Of a stretch of 64,000 nucleotides of DNA, positions 8,339-16,602 are shown piece after piece. Each line of letters opens with the position of its first letter. The stretch's first letter is position 1. Below the pieces are notes generated by a model. It made no database searches, was not told the DNA's origin, and saw nothing but the letters and a program-made list of their open reading frames with translations. Both the position numbers and the translations under genes were made by a program. The DNA lies in assembly GCF_013113735.1 (NCBI RefSeq), contig NZ_CP053346.1, positions 3,486,001-3,550,000 on the forward strand. Direction: 5' to 3'. The DNA comes from Sphingomonas sp. AP4-R1 (lineage in GTDB: Bacteria; Pseudomonadota; Alphaproteobacteria; Sphingomonadales; Sphingomonadaceae).

Positions 8339-8921
8339 GGCTTCAGGGAGAGCAGCCACGACACGTCGAGAGCTTGCGGATTGGGTGGGACGTGAGATCC
8401 TGCCGCACGAGCGCGAGGTGCGATCGTGGTTGCGTCGTCGCGTCCCCAGCGATGTCGATGTCGAGGACATTGTCCAGGAATGCTATTGCCGGATCGCCCA
8501 GCTGACCGACGTTTCGCATGTGACGATGCCGCGCGCCTATTTCTTCTCGGTGGCGCGCAATCTGGTCCATCAGACGATCAAGGTGGCGCGGGTGGTGAAG
8601 ATCGAGGCGATGTCCGATCTCGACGACTGGGAGAGCGAGGAGCCTTCGCCCGAGCGGATCGCGGCCGCGCGGCAGGAATGGGGCCGCGTGCAGGCGGCGA
8701 TCGGCCAGCTCTCCGAACGGGCCCGGCGGATCTTCATCATGCGTAAGATCGATGGCCTGGCGCAGAAGGAAATCGCCCGTGCGCTCGGCGTGACGGAAAC
8801 GGTCGTCGAGAATGATGCGAGCCGCGGCCTGCGATCGGTGCTGCGTGCTCTGACCGAGCCTGAGCCCGAACAGATCGTCACGCCCCCAGCGGAAGGCCTT
8901 GGCCATGCGCGATCGCGTTGA
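8319..8921 (+). CDS. FecI-type ECF RNA polymerase sigma factor
   Basis: Up to 200-residue sigma-70 family ECF factor. Region 2 is seen as VDVEDIVQECYCRIAQL followed by PRAYFFSVARNLVHQ. Region 4 is seen as LSERARRIFIMRKIDGL and KEIARALGVTETVVENDAS. It would direct core RNA polymerase to the receptor and enzyme genes when released by the FecR protein encoded next, whose start overlaps this stop by 17 nt. The start is uncertain: the first ATG (8319) falls in the spacer of the putative ECF promoter, so a transcript from that promoter would lack it. A Shine-Dalgarno GGGAGA at 8346 precedes an in-frame ACG at 8358, and the first in-frame GTG is at 8385. Homology clearly begins around RRELADWVG. Confidence 0.88.
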   Translation: MRAGHSSASGRAATTRRELADWVGREILPHEREVRSWLRRRVPSDVDVEDIVQECYCRIAQLTDVSHVTMPRAYFFSVARNLVHQTIKVARVVKIEAMSDLDDWESEEPSPERIAAARQEWGRVQAAIGQLSERARRIFIMRKIDGLAQKEIARALGVTETVVENDASRGLRSVLRALTEPEPEQIVTPPAEGLGHARSR

Positions 8922-9864
8922 GGACGAAGCCGCGCGCTGGGCGCTGCGCGATCCGCTGACAGCGGAGGAGCAGGCCCAGCTCGACGAATGGCTGGCGCGG
9001 AGCTGGCGTCATCCCGGCGCCCTGCTGCGCGCGCAGGCGGCGCTGAGCATGATCGATCATGCGCTCGTGCCGGAGGAGGAGGCAGGGCCCGAGGCCATGG
9101 CCCCTGTCCCGAACTCGCGGCTCGCGCCGACGCGCCGTTGGGTACTGGGTGGGTTGAGCAGCGCTGCGGCGGCCGCACTGGGGCTCGTCGGCTGGCGTGC
9201 TTTGCGTGGCGAGCGGGTGATGACGGTGCGCGGCGAGATACGGCGCCTGCCGCTGGCGGACGGATCGGTCGCGACGATCGACACCGAAAGCGAATTGCAT
9301 GTTGCAATGGCGGGCGAGACGCGGCGGATCGCGATCACGCACGGGCAGGCCTGGTTTCAGGTGGCGAAGGATCGGCATCGCCCGTTTGTGGTGGACGCGG
9401 GGATCGCGCAGGTGCGCGCGGTCGGCACGGCCTTTTCGGTACGCCGCAATGGCGAGCAGGTGGAGGTGGCCGTCACCGAGGGAACGGTCGTCGCGTGGCC
9501 CACGGGCGCCAAGGGCACGATGAACGTGCTGACCGAGGGCCAATATGCGACCTTCTCGATCAATGGCGAGGCGCCCCGCACCGGCACGGCACCCGCTGAG
9601 ATCAATCGCTCGCTGGCATGGCGCGATGGCGAGATCTCGCTTGAAGGCGAGACGCTGACCAGCGCCGTCTCCCAGTTCAATCGCTACAATGAGCAGCAAT
9701 TGGTGTTGGCCGACCCCAGTCTTGGCGAAGAGCGGCTCGTCGGCCTGTTCAAGGTCGGTAATCCGCAGGAATTTGCCTCGATGTTGGAAAAGACGTTGAG
9801 CATCGAGGTGACAGTCACGCCCCACGAAATCCGGCTCGCCCGAAAATATTCGCGACCGATCTGA
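8905..9864 (+). CDS. FecR family anti-sigma factor/transducer
   Basis: 319-residue inner-membrane regulator relaying the signal from the STN receptor to the ECF sigma factor. An N-terminal cytoplasmic DUF4880-like segment (ARWALRDPLTAEEQAQLDEW) is followed by a transmembrane helix (about WVLGGLSSAAAAALGLVGW, near residues 75-95). A periplasmic FecR domain with the pattern GEIRRLPLADGSVATIDTES and VGTAFSVR follows, and the C-terminal region (LEGETLTSAVSQFNRYN) resembles the receptor-contacting part. ATG 8905 is preferred over TTG 8899 because GGAAGG lies at suitable spacing. It is translationally coupled to the sigma gene by a 17-nt overlap. Although named after ferric citrate sensing, sugar-responsive versions are known, and this context is pectin. 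Confidence 0.9.
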   Translation: MRDRVEDEAARWALRDPLTAEEQAQLDEWLARSWRHPGALLRAQAALSMIDHALVPEEEAGPEAMAPVPNSRLAPTRRWVLGGLSSAAAAALGLVGWRALRGERVMTVRGEIRRLPLADGSVATIDTESELHVAMAGETRRIAITHGQAWFQVAKDRHRPFVVDAGIAQVRAVGTAFSVRRNGEQVEVAVTEGTVVAWPTGAKGTMNVLTEGQYATFSINGEAPRTGTAPAEINRSLAWRDGEISLEGETLTSAVSQFNRYNEQQLVLADPSLGEERLVGLFKVGNPQEFASMLEKTLSIEVTVTPHEIRLARKYSRPI

Positions 9865-9890
9865 CGGAAATCTTCCGATCTGCACTCTTC
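9862..9890 (+). promoter_or_regulatory. Putative ECF sigma-factor promoter of the STN receptor
   Basis: TGACGGAAA (9862-9870), N12, CACTCTTC (9883-9890), identical in blocks and spacing to 8310-8338. It overlaps the last codon of fecR and lies 53 bp before the receptor start. Confidence 0.65.
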
Positions 9891-9943
9891 CCCTTCGAGA
9901 GCACGCCACATGAGGCGCGCCCGTGATAAAAGGAGGGGTTATC

Positions 9944-12900
9944 GTGATATTGTCGCGTAGCGCGCTATTGGGATCCGTCGCGATCGCCGCCATGGTCATG
10001 ATGGCGGTGGAGGCCAAGGCCGAGGTCCGCCGCTTCGATATCCCCGCCCAGCCCGCGCGCACCGGCATCCCGCTCTTCGCGCATCAGGCCGGCATCCAGA
10101 TCCTCGTGCCCGAATCCCAGACGGACGGCCTCATGGTCGCCTCCGTCCAGGGCGACATGGAGGTGGAGACGGCGTTGCGGCAGCTCCTGTCCCGCACCGA
10201 TCTGCAGCCCGTGACGTTCGGCAAATCGATCCTGCTGAAGCGGCCGGGTGCGAACGGGGCGGCGGTCCGCACCAATTATCTGCAGTCGGCGCCGATGAGC
10301 GCGCCTGCGCCGGCGGCGCCGATCGCGGAGGATCCCGCACCCGGCCAGCCGCCCGAGGATATCGTCGTCAGCGGCTTCCGCTCCAGCCTCGACAAGGCGC
10401 TGAACATCAAGGAGAGCGCGCCGGGTCAGGTGGACGCGATCCTGGCCGAGGACATGGCGAAATTCCCCGACCTCAATCTGGCGGAATCGATCCAGCGCCT
10501 GCCCGGCGTGACGATCGATCGCGAGAATGGCGAGGGCCGCACGATCAGCGTGCGCGGCCTCGGCTCGCAATTCACGCAGACGCGCATCAACGGGATGGAG
10601 GCGCAGGCGGCGCTGGCCGGCAATGGCAATCGCGGCTTCGATTTCTCGATGTTCGCGTCCGAGCTGTTCAACAGCATCAAGGTGAACAAGACCCAGTCGG
10701 CGGAGCTGGAGGAAGGCTCGCTCGGCGCGACGGTCGATCTGCAGACGGGGCGCCCGCTCGGCTTCGGCGCCGGGCTCCATTATGCCTTGTCGACGCAGGG
10801 ATCGTATAACGATCTCGCCAAGAACACGCAGCCGCGCATCGCCGGGCTGGTCAGCTGGTCCAATCCCGACAAGACGTTCGGCGTGCTGCTCTCGGCCGCG
10901 TTCAGCAAGCGCAATCCGATCAGTGAGAGCTTCAACACCACGCGCTGGCAGGCGGGCGATCCGACCAAGGGCTATGGCGCGGTCAACAGCAACAATTTCG
11001 GCGGCTGCATTCCCTGCACCACCGATGCCCAGCGCAATGCCGTGCTGGGCGCCTTCTATCCCCGCATCCCGCGCTACACGTTCGGGTCGGTCAATCTGCA
11101 GCGGCTGGGTCTGACGGGATCGGTGCAATGGTCGCCATCCGACAAGACCGAAGTGGCGGTGGACGTGCTGTTTGGCCGCTACAAGTCGACCGCCGAAAGC
11201 CCCAATATCGAGGCGATCGGCTTCAGCCGCTCGGCCGGTGGCGTGCGCGATACGATCGTGGATGCCTATGAGATCGATCCGTCCAAGAATACGATCTCCT
11301 ACGGCGTGTTCGACAATGTCGACGTGCGCGTGGAGAATGGGCTGGAGAAGACCAAGAGCACCTTCCAGCAGGTGTCGCTCAACGCCCGGCATGAATTCAC
11401 CGATCGCCTGCGCGGCACGATCAAGCTGGGGGAATCGGAATCGCGGGCGCGCACGCCCCTGTCGGTCGCCTACAAGTTCGATGCGCTCGACAAGGACGGT
11501 TATACCTACGATTTCCGCCAGAATGATCGCCTGCCGCTGATCTCCTACGGCTTCGACGTGACCGACGGGCGCAATTTCACGCTGACCGAATGGAGCAAGA
11601 GCAGGAGCGGCACCAACTTCCGCCTCCGCAACGCCAGTGGCGGGCTGGAATATGATCTGCTCGACGGGCTCACGCTGAAATCGGGTGGCGCCTATCACAC
11701 CTACGGCTTCGATACGTTCGGCTATCAGGCGGCGGTCACGGTGCTGAGCGGCGCGGATCGCGCGACGGACGTGACCAACCTCGGCAAGATCGTGAGCCTC
11801 GACGGCAAGCTGGGGATCCCGAGCGGGAGCGACCTTTCCTATATCGCGCCCGATATCGACAAGATCAGCAACTTCATCAGCCTGTACGACAATCCGCTGG
11901 TGCCCGCGTATAACGGCACGCGGCGCGTGCAGGAGAAGGATGCGGGCGGCTATCTGCAGGCCGATTTCTCGACCGAATTGTTCGGTGTGAAGACGCGCGG
12001 CAATGTCGGCGTGCGCTATGCGCGTACGGCCGTGGATTCCACCGGCTTCCTCGCGATCGGCGCCGCCAACAGCAATGTGACGGTGACCAACGATTATCAG
12101 GACTGGCTGCCGTCCTTCAATCTCGCGATCGAGCCGCTGCACAAGGTGACGGTGCGCCTCGGCGCGGCGAAGGTGATGTCGCGCCCGTCGCTGGGCGATC
12201 TCACGCCGGGCGGCTCGCTCTCCACGACGACGCAGCGCGTGACCTATGGCAATCCGCTGCTCAAGCCGTTCCGCGCGACCAATTATGACGCGTCGATCGA
12301 ATGGTATTTCGCGCCCGAGGCGCTGATCGCGGTCGCGGGCTTCATCAAGGATATCCAGTCCTTCACCTCGCAATCCACCGAGACGGTGCCGTGGCGCAGC
12401 CTCGGCCTGCCGGACAGCCTGCTCGTCGGCACGCCTTCGTCACCCGACATGGATTTCGACGTGACGCGTACGATCAACGGGCAGGGCGGCACGCTGAAGG
12501 GCATCGAGATCCAGTATCAGCAGCCTTTCACCTTCCTGCCGGGCGTGTTGCGGAACTTCGGCTTCATCGGCAACGCCACCTTCGTGAAGTCGCGCGTCAA
12601 TTATGGCGCGGCCGGCACCAACCGGCTCACCGGCCAATCGAACCGCACGTTCAACGCGACGCTCTATTACGAGACGAAGAAGATCAGCACGCGCGTCTCG
12701 GCGGCCTATCGCGGCCAGTATCTGGTGGCCTTCCCCGGCGGCAACGGCAACACGGAGGAGGGCGTGAACGGCACGCTGAACATCGATGCCTCCTTCGCCT
12801 ACAATCTCACGAAGAACATCACGCTGCAGATCCAGGGCGTGAACCTGACCGACGAATATAATGATCGCTACACCGACGTGACCGATCGCGTGTCCAACTA

Positions 12901-12949
12901 TCGCCATTTCGGCCGCGAGATCCTGTTCGGTGCGCGTGCGACCTTCTGA
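9944..12949 (+). CDS. TonB-dependent receptor with STN signalling domain
   Basis: About 1001-residue outer-membrane transducer and transporter. The order is a signal peptide (MILSRSALLGSVAIAAMVMM, ending near residue 26), then an STN (secretin/TonB N-terminal) domain at about residues 27-95 (RRFDIPAQPARTGIPLFAHQ, then ETALRQLLSRTDLQP). A plug with EDIVVSGF and FPDLNLAESIQRLPGVTI and a 22-stranded barrel ending RATF follow. STN domains contact FecR-type proteins, matching the upstream sigma/FecR pair. The GTG at 9944 is chosen: AAGGAGGGG (9929-9937) sits 6 nt before it, whereas the longer frame from GTG 9923 would have this ribosome site inside the coding region. A dedicated ECF promoter lies at 9862. 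It heads the pectin-lyase operon, so the cue is probably a pectic oligosaccharide. Confidence 0.93.
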   Translation: MILSRSALLGSVAIAAMVMMAVEAKAEVRRFDIPAQPARTGIPLFAHQAGIQILVPESQTDGLMVASVQGDMEVETALRQLLSRTDLQPVTFGKSILLKRPGANGAAVRTNYLQSAPMSAPAPAAPIAEDPAPGQPPEDIVVSGFRSSLDKALNIKESAPGQVDAILAEDMAKFPDLNLAESIQRLPGVTIDRENGEGRTISVRGLGSQFTQTRINGMEAQAALAGNGNRGFDFSMFASELFNSIKVNKTQSAELEEGSLGATVDLQTGRPLGFGAGLHYALSTQGSYNDLAKNTQPRIAGLVSWSNPDKTFGVLLSAAFSKRNPISESFNTTRWQAGDPTKGYGAVNSNNFGGCIPCTTDAQRNAVLGAFYPRIPRYTFGSVNLQRLGLTGSVQWSPSDKTEVAVDVLFGRYKSTAESPNIEAIGFSRSAGGVRDTIVDAYEIDPSKNTISYGVFDNVDVRVENGLEKTKSTFQQVSLNARHEFTDRLRGTIKLGESESRARTPLSVAYKFDALDKDGYTYDFRQNDRLPLISYGFDVTDGRNFTLTEWSKSRSGTNFRLRNASGGLEYDLLDGLTLKSGGAYHTYGFDTFGYQAAVTVLSGADRATDVTNLGKIVSLDGKLGIPSGSDLSYIAPDIDKISNFISLYDNPLVPAYNGTRRVQEKDAGGYLQADFSTELFGVKTRGNVGVRYARTAVDSTGFLAIGAANSNVTVTNDYQDWLPSFNLAIEPLHKVTVRLGAAKVMSRPSLGDLTPGGSLSTTTQRVTYGNPLLKPFRATNYDASIEWYFAPEALIAVAGFIKDIQSFTSQSTETVPWRSLGLPDSLLVGTPSSPDMDFDVTRTINGQGGTLKGIEIQYQQPFTFLPGVLRNFGFIGNATFVKSRVNYGAAGTNRLTGQSNRTFNATLYYETKKISTRVSAAYRGQYLVAFPGGNGNTEEGVNGTLNIDASFAYNLTKNITLQIQGVNLTDEYNDRYTDVTDRVSNYRHFGREILFGARATF

Positions 12950-12986
12950 TCCCGTGCCTGCCGGCAAACCCGTTCCGGAGAGACTG

Positions 12987-14312
12987 ATGCCCCACGCCCG
13001 CCGCCTGTTCCCGTTGCTCGCTGCCGTGGCGGGCATCGCCGAGATGCCGCTTGCGGCCCATGTGGTGGGCTTCAACGGCCCCGCCCAATCGCTGACGGCG
13101 GCGCGGATCGCGACGCTTCCGGCAGGCGAGCGGGCGGCGTGGGCGGCGTATCTGGCGCGGTCGGACAAGCTCGGGAAGGCGGATCGGGCCAGCCTCGCGG
13201 CGGAGCGCAAGCCCGGCCAGATGTGGGCGCTGCCGCCGGACCATTATGGGCCGGGTATCAAGTCGATGCCGCTGGACAAGGATGCGGGCTGGTATGCCGG
13301 GCCGGAGGCGCACCGGATCGCGGAGAACGTCCTGAGCTTCCAGACTCCCGCCGGCGGCTGGGGCAAGAATCAGGACCGGAGCGCACCGCCGCGCCAGCCG
13401 GGACAGGATTATGCCAACAAGGCCGAGCAGACCAATCCGGACCGCACCAATCTGGACGCGCCGCACGACATCTACTGGACGTTCGTGGGCACGCTCGACA
13501 ATGGCGCCACGGTCGGCGAGCTGCGCTTTCTCGCCAAGGTGATCGCGGCCGCACCCGCGGGCTCACCCGATCGGGCGCGCTATGAGGCGAGCTTCGTAAA
13601 GGGCGTGCGCTACCTGCTCGACGCGCAATTTCCGAACGGCGGCTGGCCCCAGATCTATCCGCTGGAAGGGGACTTTCATGACAGCGTGACCTTCAACGAC
13701 AATGCCGTCGCGCGCGTCGCCCAGTTGCTGCGCGAGGTAGGCGAGGAGCCGGGCTATGACTATGTCCCGGCCGAGATGCGGGCCCGCGCCCGCACCGCGC
13801 AGGCGAAGGCGGTGGAGGTGATCCTTGCCGCGCAATATCGGATGAAGGGTCGCCCGGTCGGCTGGCCGCAGCAGGTCGATCCGCTGACGCTGGCTCCGGC
13901 TCCGGCGCGCAATTTCGAGCCCGCCGCGATCTGCAGCGACGAGACGACCGACGTGCTGTTGTTCCTGATGGAGCAGAAGGATCCCAGCCCCGCCATCCGC
14001 CGCGCCGTGGTGGACGGCGTCGGCTGGCTGAAGGCAAGCGCGGTCTATGGCAAGGCGTGGATCACGACGCCCGACGGCCGCAAGCTGATCGATCGCGATT
14101 ATGGTGGCCCGCTCTGGTCGCGCCTCTATGATCCCGCGACGAACAAGCCGATCTTCGGCGATTGGGACAAATATGTTCGCGATGACGTGAACGAGATCTC
14201 GATCGGGCGGCGCAACGGCTATGGCTGGTATGTGACCACGCCCGAAAAGGCGATCGACACCTACCATATCTGGCGCGAAACCTGGCGCGTGAAGGAAACC
14301 GAGCCGTCCTGA
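12987..14312 (+). CDS. pelA: PL10 pectate lyase
   Basis: 441-residue family 10 polysaccharide lyase that cleaves polygalacturonate by beta-elimination. Family segments are FQTPAGGWGKNQD, TLDNGATVGELRFLAK, AQFPNGGWPQIYPLEGDFHD, TFNDNAVARVAQLLREV and, at the C-terminus, NKPIFGDWDKYVRDDVNEIS then RRNGYGWYVT, in the order expected for the (alpha/alpha)3 toroid. The signal peptide begins MPHARRLFPLLAAVAGIAEM. ATG 12987 has GGAGAG at 12977; an upstream extension overlaps the TBDR stop and lacks a signal peptide. It starts 37 nt after the STN receptor and supplies the unsaturated oligomers that the GH105 and PL22 enzymes act on. Confidence 0.9.
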   Translation: MPHARRLFPLLAAVAGIAEMPLAAHVVGFNGPAQSLTAARIATLPAGERAAWAAYLARSDKLGKADRASLAAERKPGQMWALPPDHYGPGIKSMPLDKDAGWYAGPEAHRIAENVLSFQTPAGGWGKNQDRSAPPRQPGQDYANKAEQTNPDRTNLDAPHDIYWTFVGTLDNGATVGELRFLAKVIAAAPAGSPDRARYEASFVKGVRYLLDAQFPNGGWPQIYPLEGDFHDSVTFNDNAVARVAQLLREVGEEPGYDYVPAEMRARARTAQAKAVEVILAAQYRMKGRPVGWPQQVDPLTLAPAPARNFEPAAICSDETTDVLLFLMEQKDPSPAIRRAVVDGVGWLKASAVYGKAWITTPDGRKLIDRDYGGPLWSRLYDPATNKPIFGDWDKYVRDDVNEISIGRRNGYGWYVTTPEKAIDTYHIWRETWRVKETEPS

Positions 14313-14328
14313 TGCGGAAGGTGATCGG

Positions 14329-16602
14329 ATGGCGGGAGAGGTGAGGGTGGGGCGCGGATTGTTGGGTACGGCGGTGGTTGCCATCGCGGCGATGGGGAGC
14401 GGTGTCGTGCAGGCCGCACCGCCGATCGATCGGCAGGCTTTGGTGACGCGTCATGGGGTGCATCTTACCAAAATCGATCCGCATGCGCCGGTGATGCTGG
14501 GCAATGGCGAACTGGGTTTCACCGCCGACATTACCGGCCTGCAGACCTTCGCGGATCGCTACACTCCGATCGCGCCCTTGCTGACGATGGCGCAATGGGC
14601 GTGGCACAGCTTTCCCAACGAGGCGGGCTATGTCGAGGCGAACGGGCTGAAGCCGATCGCCGTGCCCGGCCGGGGCGAGCAGCCTTATGCCGCGATGGGA
14701 TCGATGGCGGAGGCGGCGAGCAATCCGGCTTATGCGTGGCTGCGCGCCAACCCCCATCGTTTCTCGCTCGCGCGCCTGTCGCTGGCGTTGGGGACGGAGG
14801 GTGCGGCGCCCGATTTCGCGAGCATCACGGGCGCGGATCAGCGCCTCGATCTGTGGACCGGCACGCTCACCAGCCGCTTCACGCTGAAGGGCGCGCCGGT
14901 GACGGTGGTGACGCGGGTGGCGGCGGATTCGGATGCGCTGCTGGTGGAGATTACGTCCCCGCTGGTTGCCTCTGGAGCGCTGGGGGTGGCGGTGCGCTAC
15001 CCGGGAGTGACGCCCGCGATCAATCCCGATCCCTCTGGCTGGACGCCGCGCGCGGGCGATACGATCCGGTTCGAGAAGAGCGGCGCTGGAGAGGTGCGGG
15101 TCGAGCGGACGATCGATGCCACGCGCGTCTGGTCGGCGGTGGCGGTGAATGGGTCGGTCGGTCAGGCGGGCGATGGCCTCGTCGCTCGCGCCAAGGGATC
15201 GGACAGGCTGGTGCTGGTGGTACGCTTCGATCGGGCGGGTCCGGTCGCGGCGGGCGACGAGGCCGCGCTGGCGGCAGGGACGGCAGCGCACTGGCGCGAT
15301 TTCTGGACGAAGGGAGCTGCGGTCGACTTCACCGGCAGCACCGATCCGCGTGCATCCGAGCTGGAGCGGCGCGTGGTGCTGTCGCAGTACCTCTCCGCGA
15401 TCAACGGGGCGGGGTCGCTGCCGCCGCAGGAAGAGGGTTTGTTCTCAAACAGCTGGTTCGGGAAGTTCCATCTCGAAATGCACCCGTGGCATTCGGCGTG
15501 GCAGGCGCTCTGGGGCCATCCCGAGCTGCTGGAGCGCAGCCTCGGCTGGTATCTCGGCCATCTGCCGGCGGCGCGCGAGGAGGCGGCGCGGCATCGCGTG
15601 GCGGGGGCCTGGTGGCCGAAGATGGTGGGGCCGGAAGGGCGCAACAGCCCGAGCAACATCTCGCCCTTCCTGATGTGGCAGCAGCCACACCCGATCCTGC
15701 TGGCCGAACTGGTGCGGCGTGCGGGCGATGGGAAGGCCGCGCTGGCGCGCTATGGCGAGATGGTGGACGCCACCGCCGATCTGCTCGCCAGCTGGCCTTT
15801 GGATGGCGCCAGCGGCCGCAAGGATCTGGGGCCGCCGCTGATCCCGGCGCAGGAAAATTATGATCCGCTGACGACGCGCAACCCCACGTTCGAGCTGGAA
15901 TATTTCCGCTGGGCGCTGGGCGTGGCGGAGGAGTGGCGGCGCCTGCGTGGCCTGCCGCCCAAGCCCGAATGGGAGCGGACACGCGCGCATCTGGCTCCTC
16001 CCGCGATGCGCGATGGCCTGTATCTTCCCGCCGAGAGCGTGCCCGATTTCTGGACGGTGGCCGAAAGCGCCGCCTGCCGCACGCATGCGGACAAGGAGGA
16101 ATGCCGCAATCGCGATCATCCCTCCTTCCTGATGGCGGACGGCTTCATCCCCGGCGACCGGATCGATCCGAAGGCGATGCGGCGGACTTTGGACGCGGTC
16201 GCCAACACCTGGGATCTGCGCCAGACCTGGGGCTGGGACTATCCGATGATCGCGATGACGGCGGCGCGCGTCGGCGATCGCGAGCATGCGGTCGACTGGC
16301 TGTTCGCCGATCGCAAGAACAACCAGTGGGGCGTGACGGGGATGACGCCGCGCGTGCATCTGGATGGCGCGGCCGACGCGCTGGTGCCGAAGACGGGTGG
16401 CGCAGGTGGCGCCCAACTGGCGGACAATCCGGATGGCACCGGCTTCCGTCGCGCGGCCGAGACCTATTTCCCGTCCAACGGATCGCTGCTGATGGCGGTG
16501 GGCCTGATGGCGGGTGGCTGGGATGGATCGGAGGGCGCGGCGCCGGGCTTCCCGGCCAAGGGCTGGACGGTGCGCGCCGAGGGGCTGGTGAAGGCACCGT
16601 GA
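14329..16602 (+). CDS. Exported six-hairpin glycosidase-like protein of unassigned specificity
   Basis: 757-residue secreted protein. The N-terminal signal region is GLLGTAVVAIAAMGSGVVQA. A beta-rich domain begins with a conserved-looking block (VMLGNGELGFTADITGLQTF), followed by an alpha-rich catalytic-type region with WFGKFHLEMHPWHSAWQALW, RNSPSNISPFLMWQQPHPI, IPAQENYDP and DLRQTWGWDYPMIAMTA, as in six-hairpin (alpha/alpha)6 glycosidases. Similar proteins with the LGNG...FTxDxTGLQTF block occur as unnamed proteins in Bacteroidetes and Planctomycetes glycan loci (from memory). ATG 14329 has GGAAGG 8 nt upstream; GTG 14347 with GGGAGAG is an alternative. It lies between pectate lyase and oligogalacturonate lyase, so a pectin side-chain substrate is likely, but the bond cleaved is unknown. 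Confidence 0.75.
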   Translation: MAGEVRVGRGLLGTAVVAIAAMGSGVVQAAPPIDRQALVTRHGVHLTKIDPHAPVMLGNGELGFTADITGLQTFADRYTPIAPLLTMAQWAWHSFPNEAGYVEANGLKPIAVPGRGEQPYAAMGSMAEAASNPAYAWLRANPHRFSLARLSLALGTEGAAPDFASITGADQRLDLWTGTLTSRFTLKGAPVTVVTRVAADSDALLVEITSPLVASGALGVAVRYPGVTPAINPDPSGWTPRAGDTIRFEKSGAGEVRVERTIDATRVWSAVAVNGSVGQAGDGLVARAKGSDRLVLVVRFDRAGPVAAGDEAALAAGTAAHWRDFWTKGAAVDFTGSTDPRASELERRVVLSQYLSAINGAGSLPPQEEGLFSNSWFGKFHLEMHPWHSAWQALWGHPELLERSLGWYLGHLPAAREEAARHRVAGAWWPKMVGPEGRNSPSNISPFLMWQQPHPILLAELVRRAGDGKAALARYGEMVDATADLLASWPLDGASGRKDLGPPLIPAQENYDPLTTRNPTFELEYFRWALGVAEEWRRLRGLPPKPEWERTRAHLAPPAMRDGLYLPAESVPDFWTVAESAACRTHADKEECRNRDHPSFLMADGFIPGDRIDPKAMRRTLDAVANTWDLRQTWGWDYPMIAMTAARVGDREHAVDWLFADRKNNQWGVTGMTPRVHLDGAADALVPKTGGAGGAQLADNPDGTGFRRAAETYFPSNGSLLMAVGLMAGGWDGSEGAAPGFPAKGWTVRAEGLVKAP

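Noticed and set aside
15933..16598. Upstream extension of the oligogalacturonate lyase frame
   Set aside because: The extension lies entirely within the preceding gene in another frame and has no domain; GTG 16599 at the GTGA overlap starts directly at an export signal.
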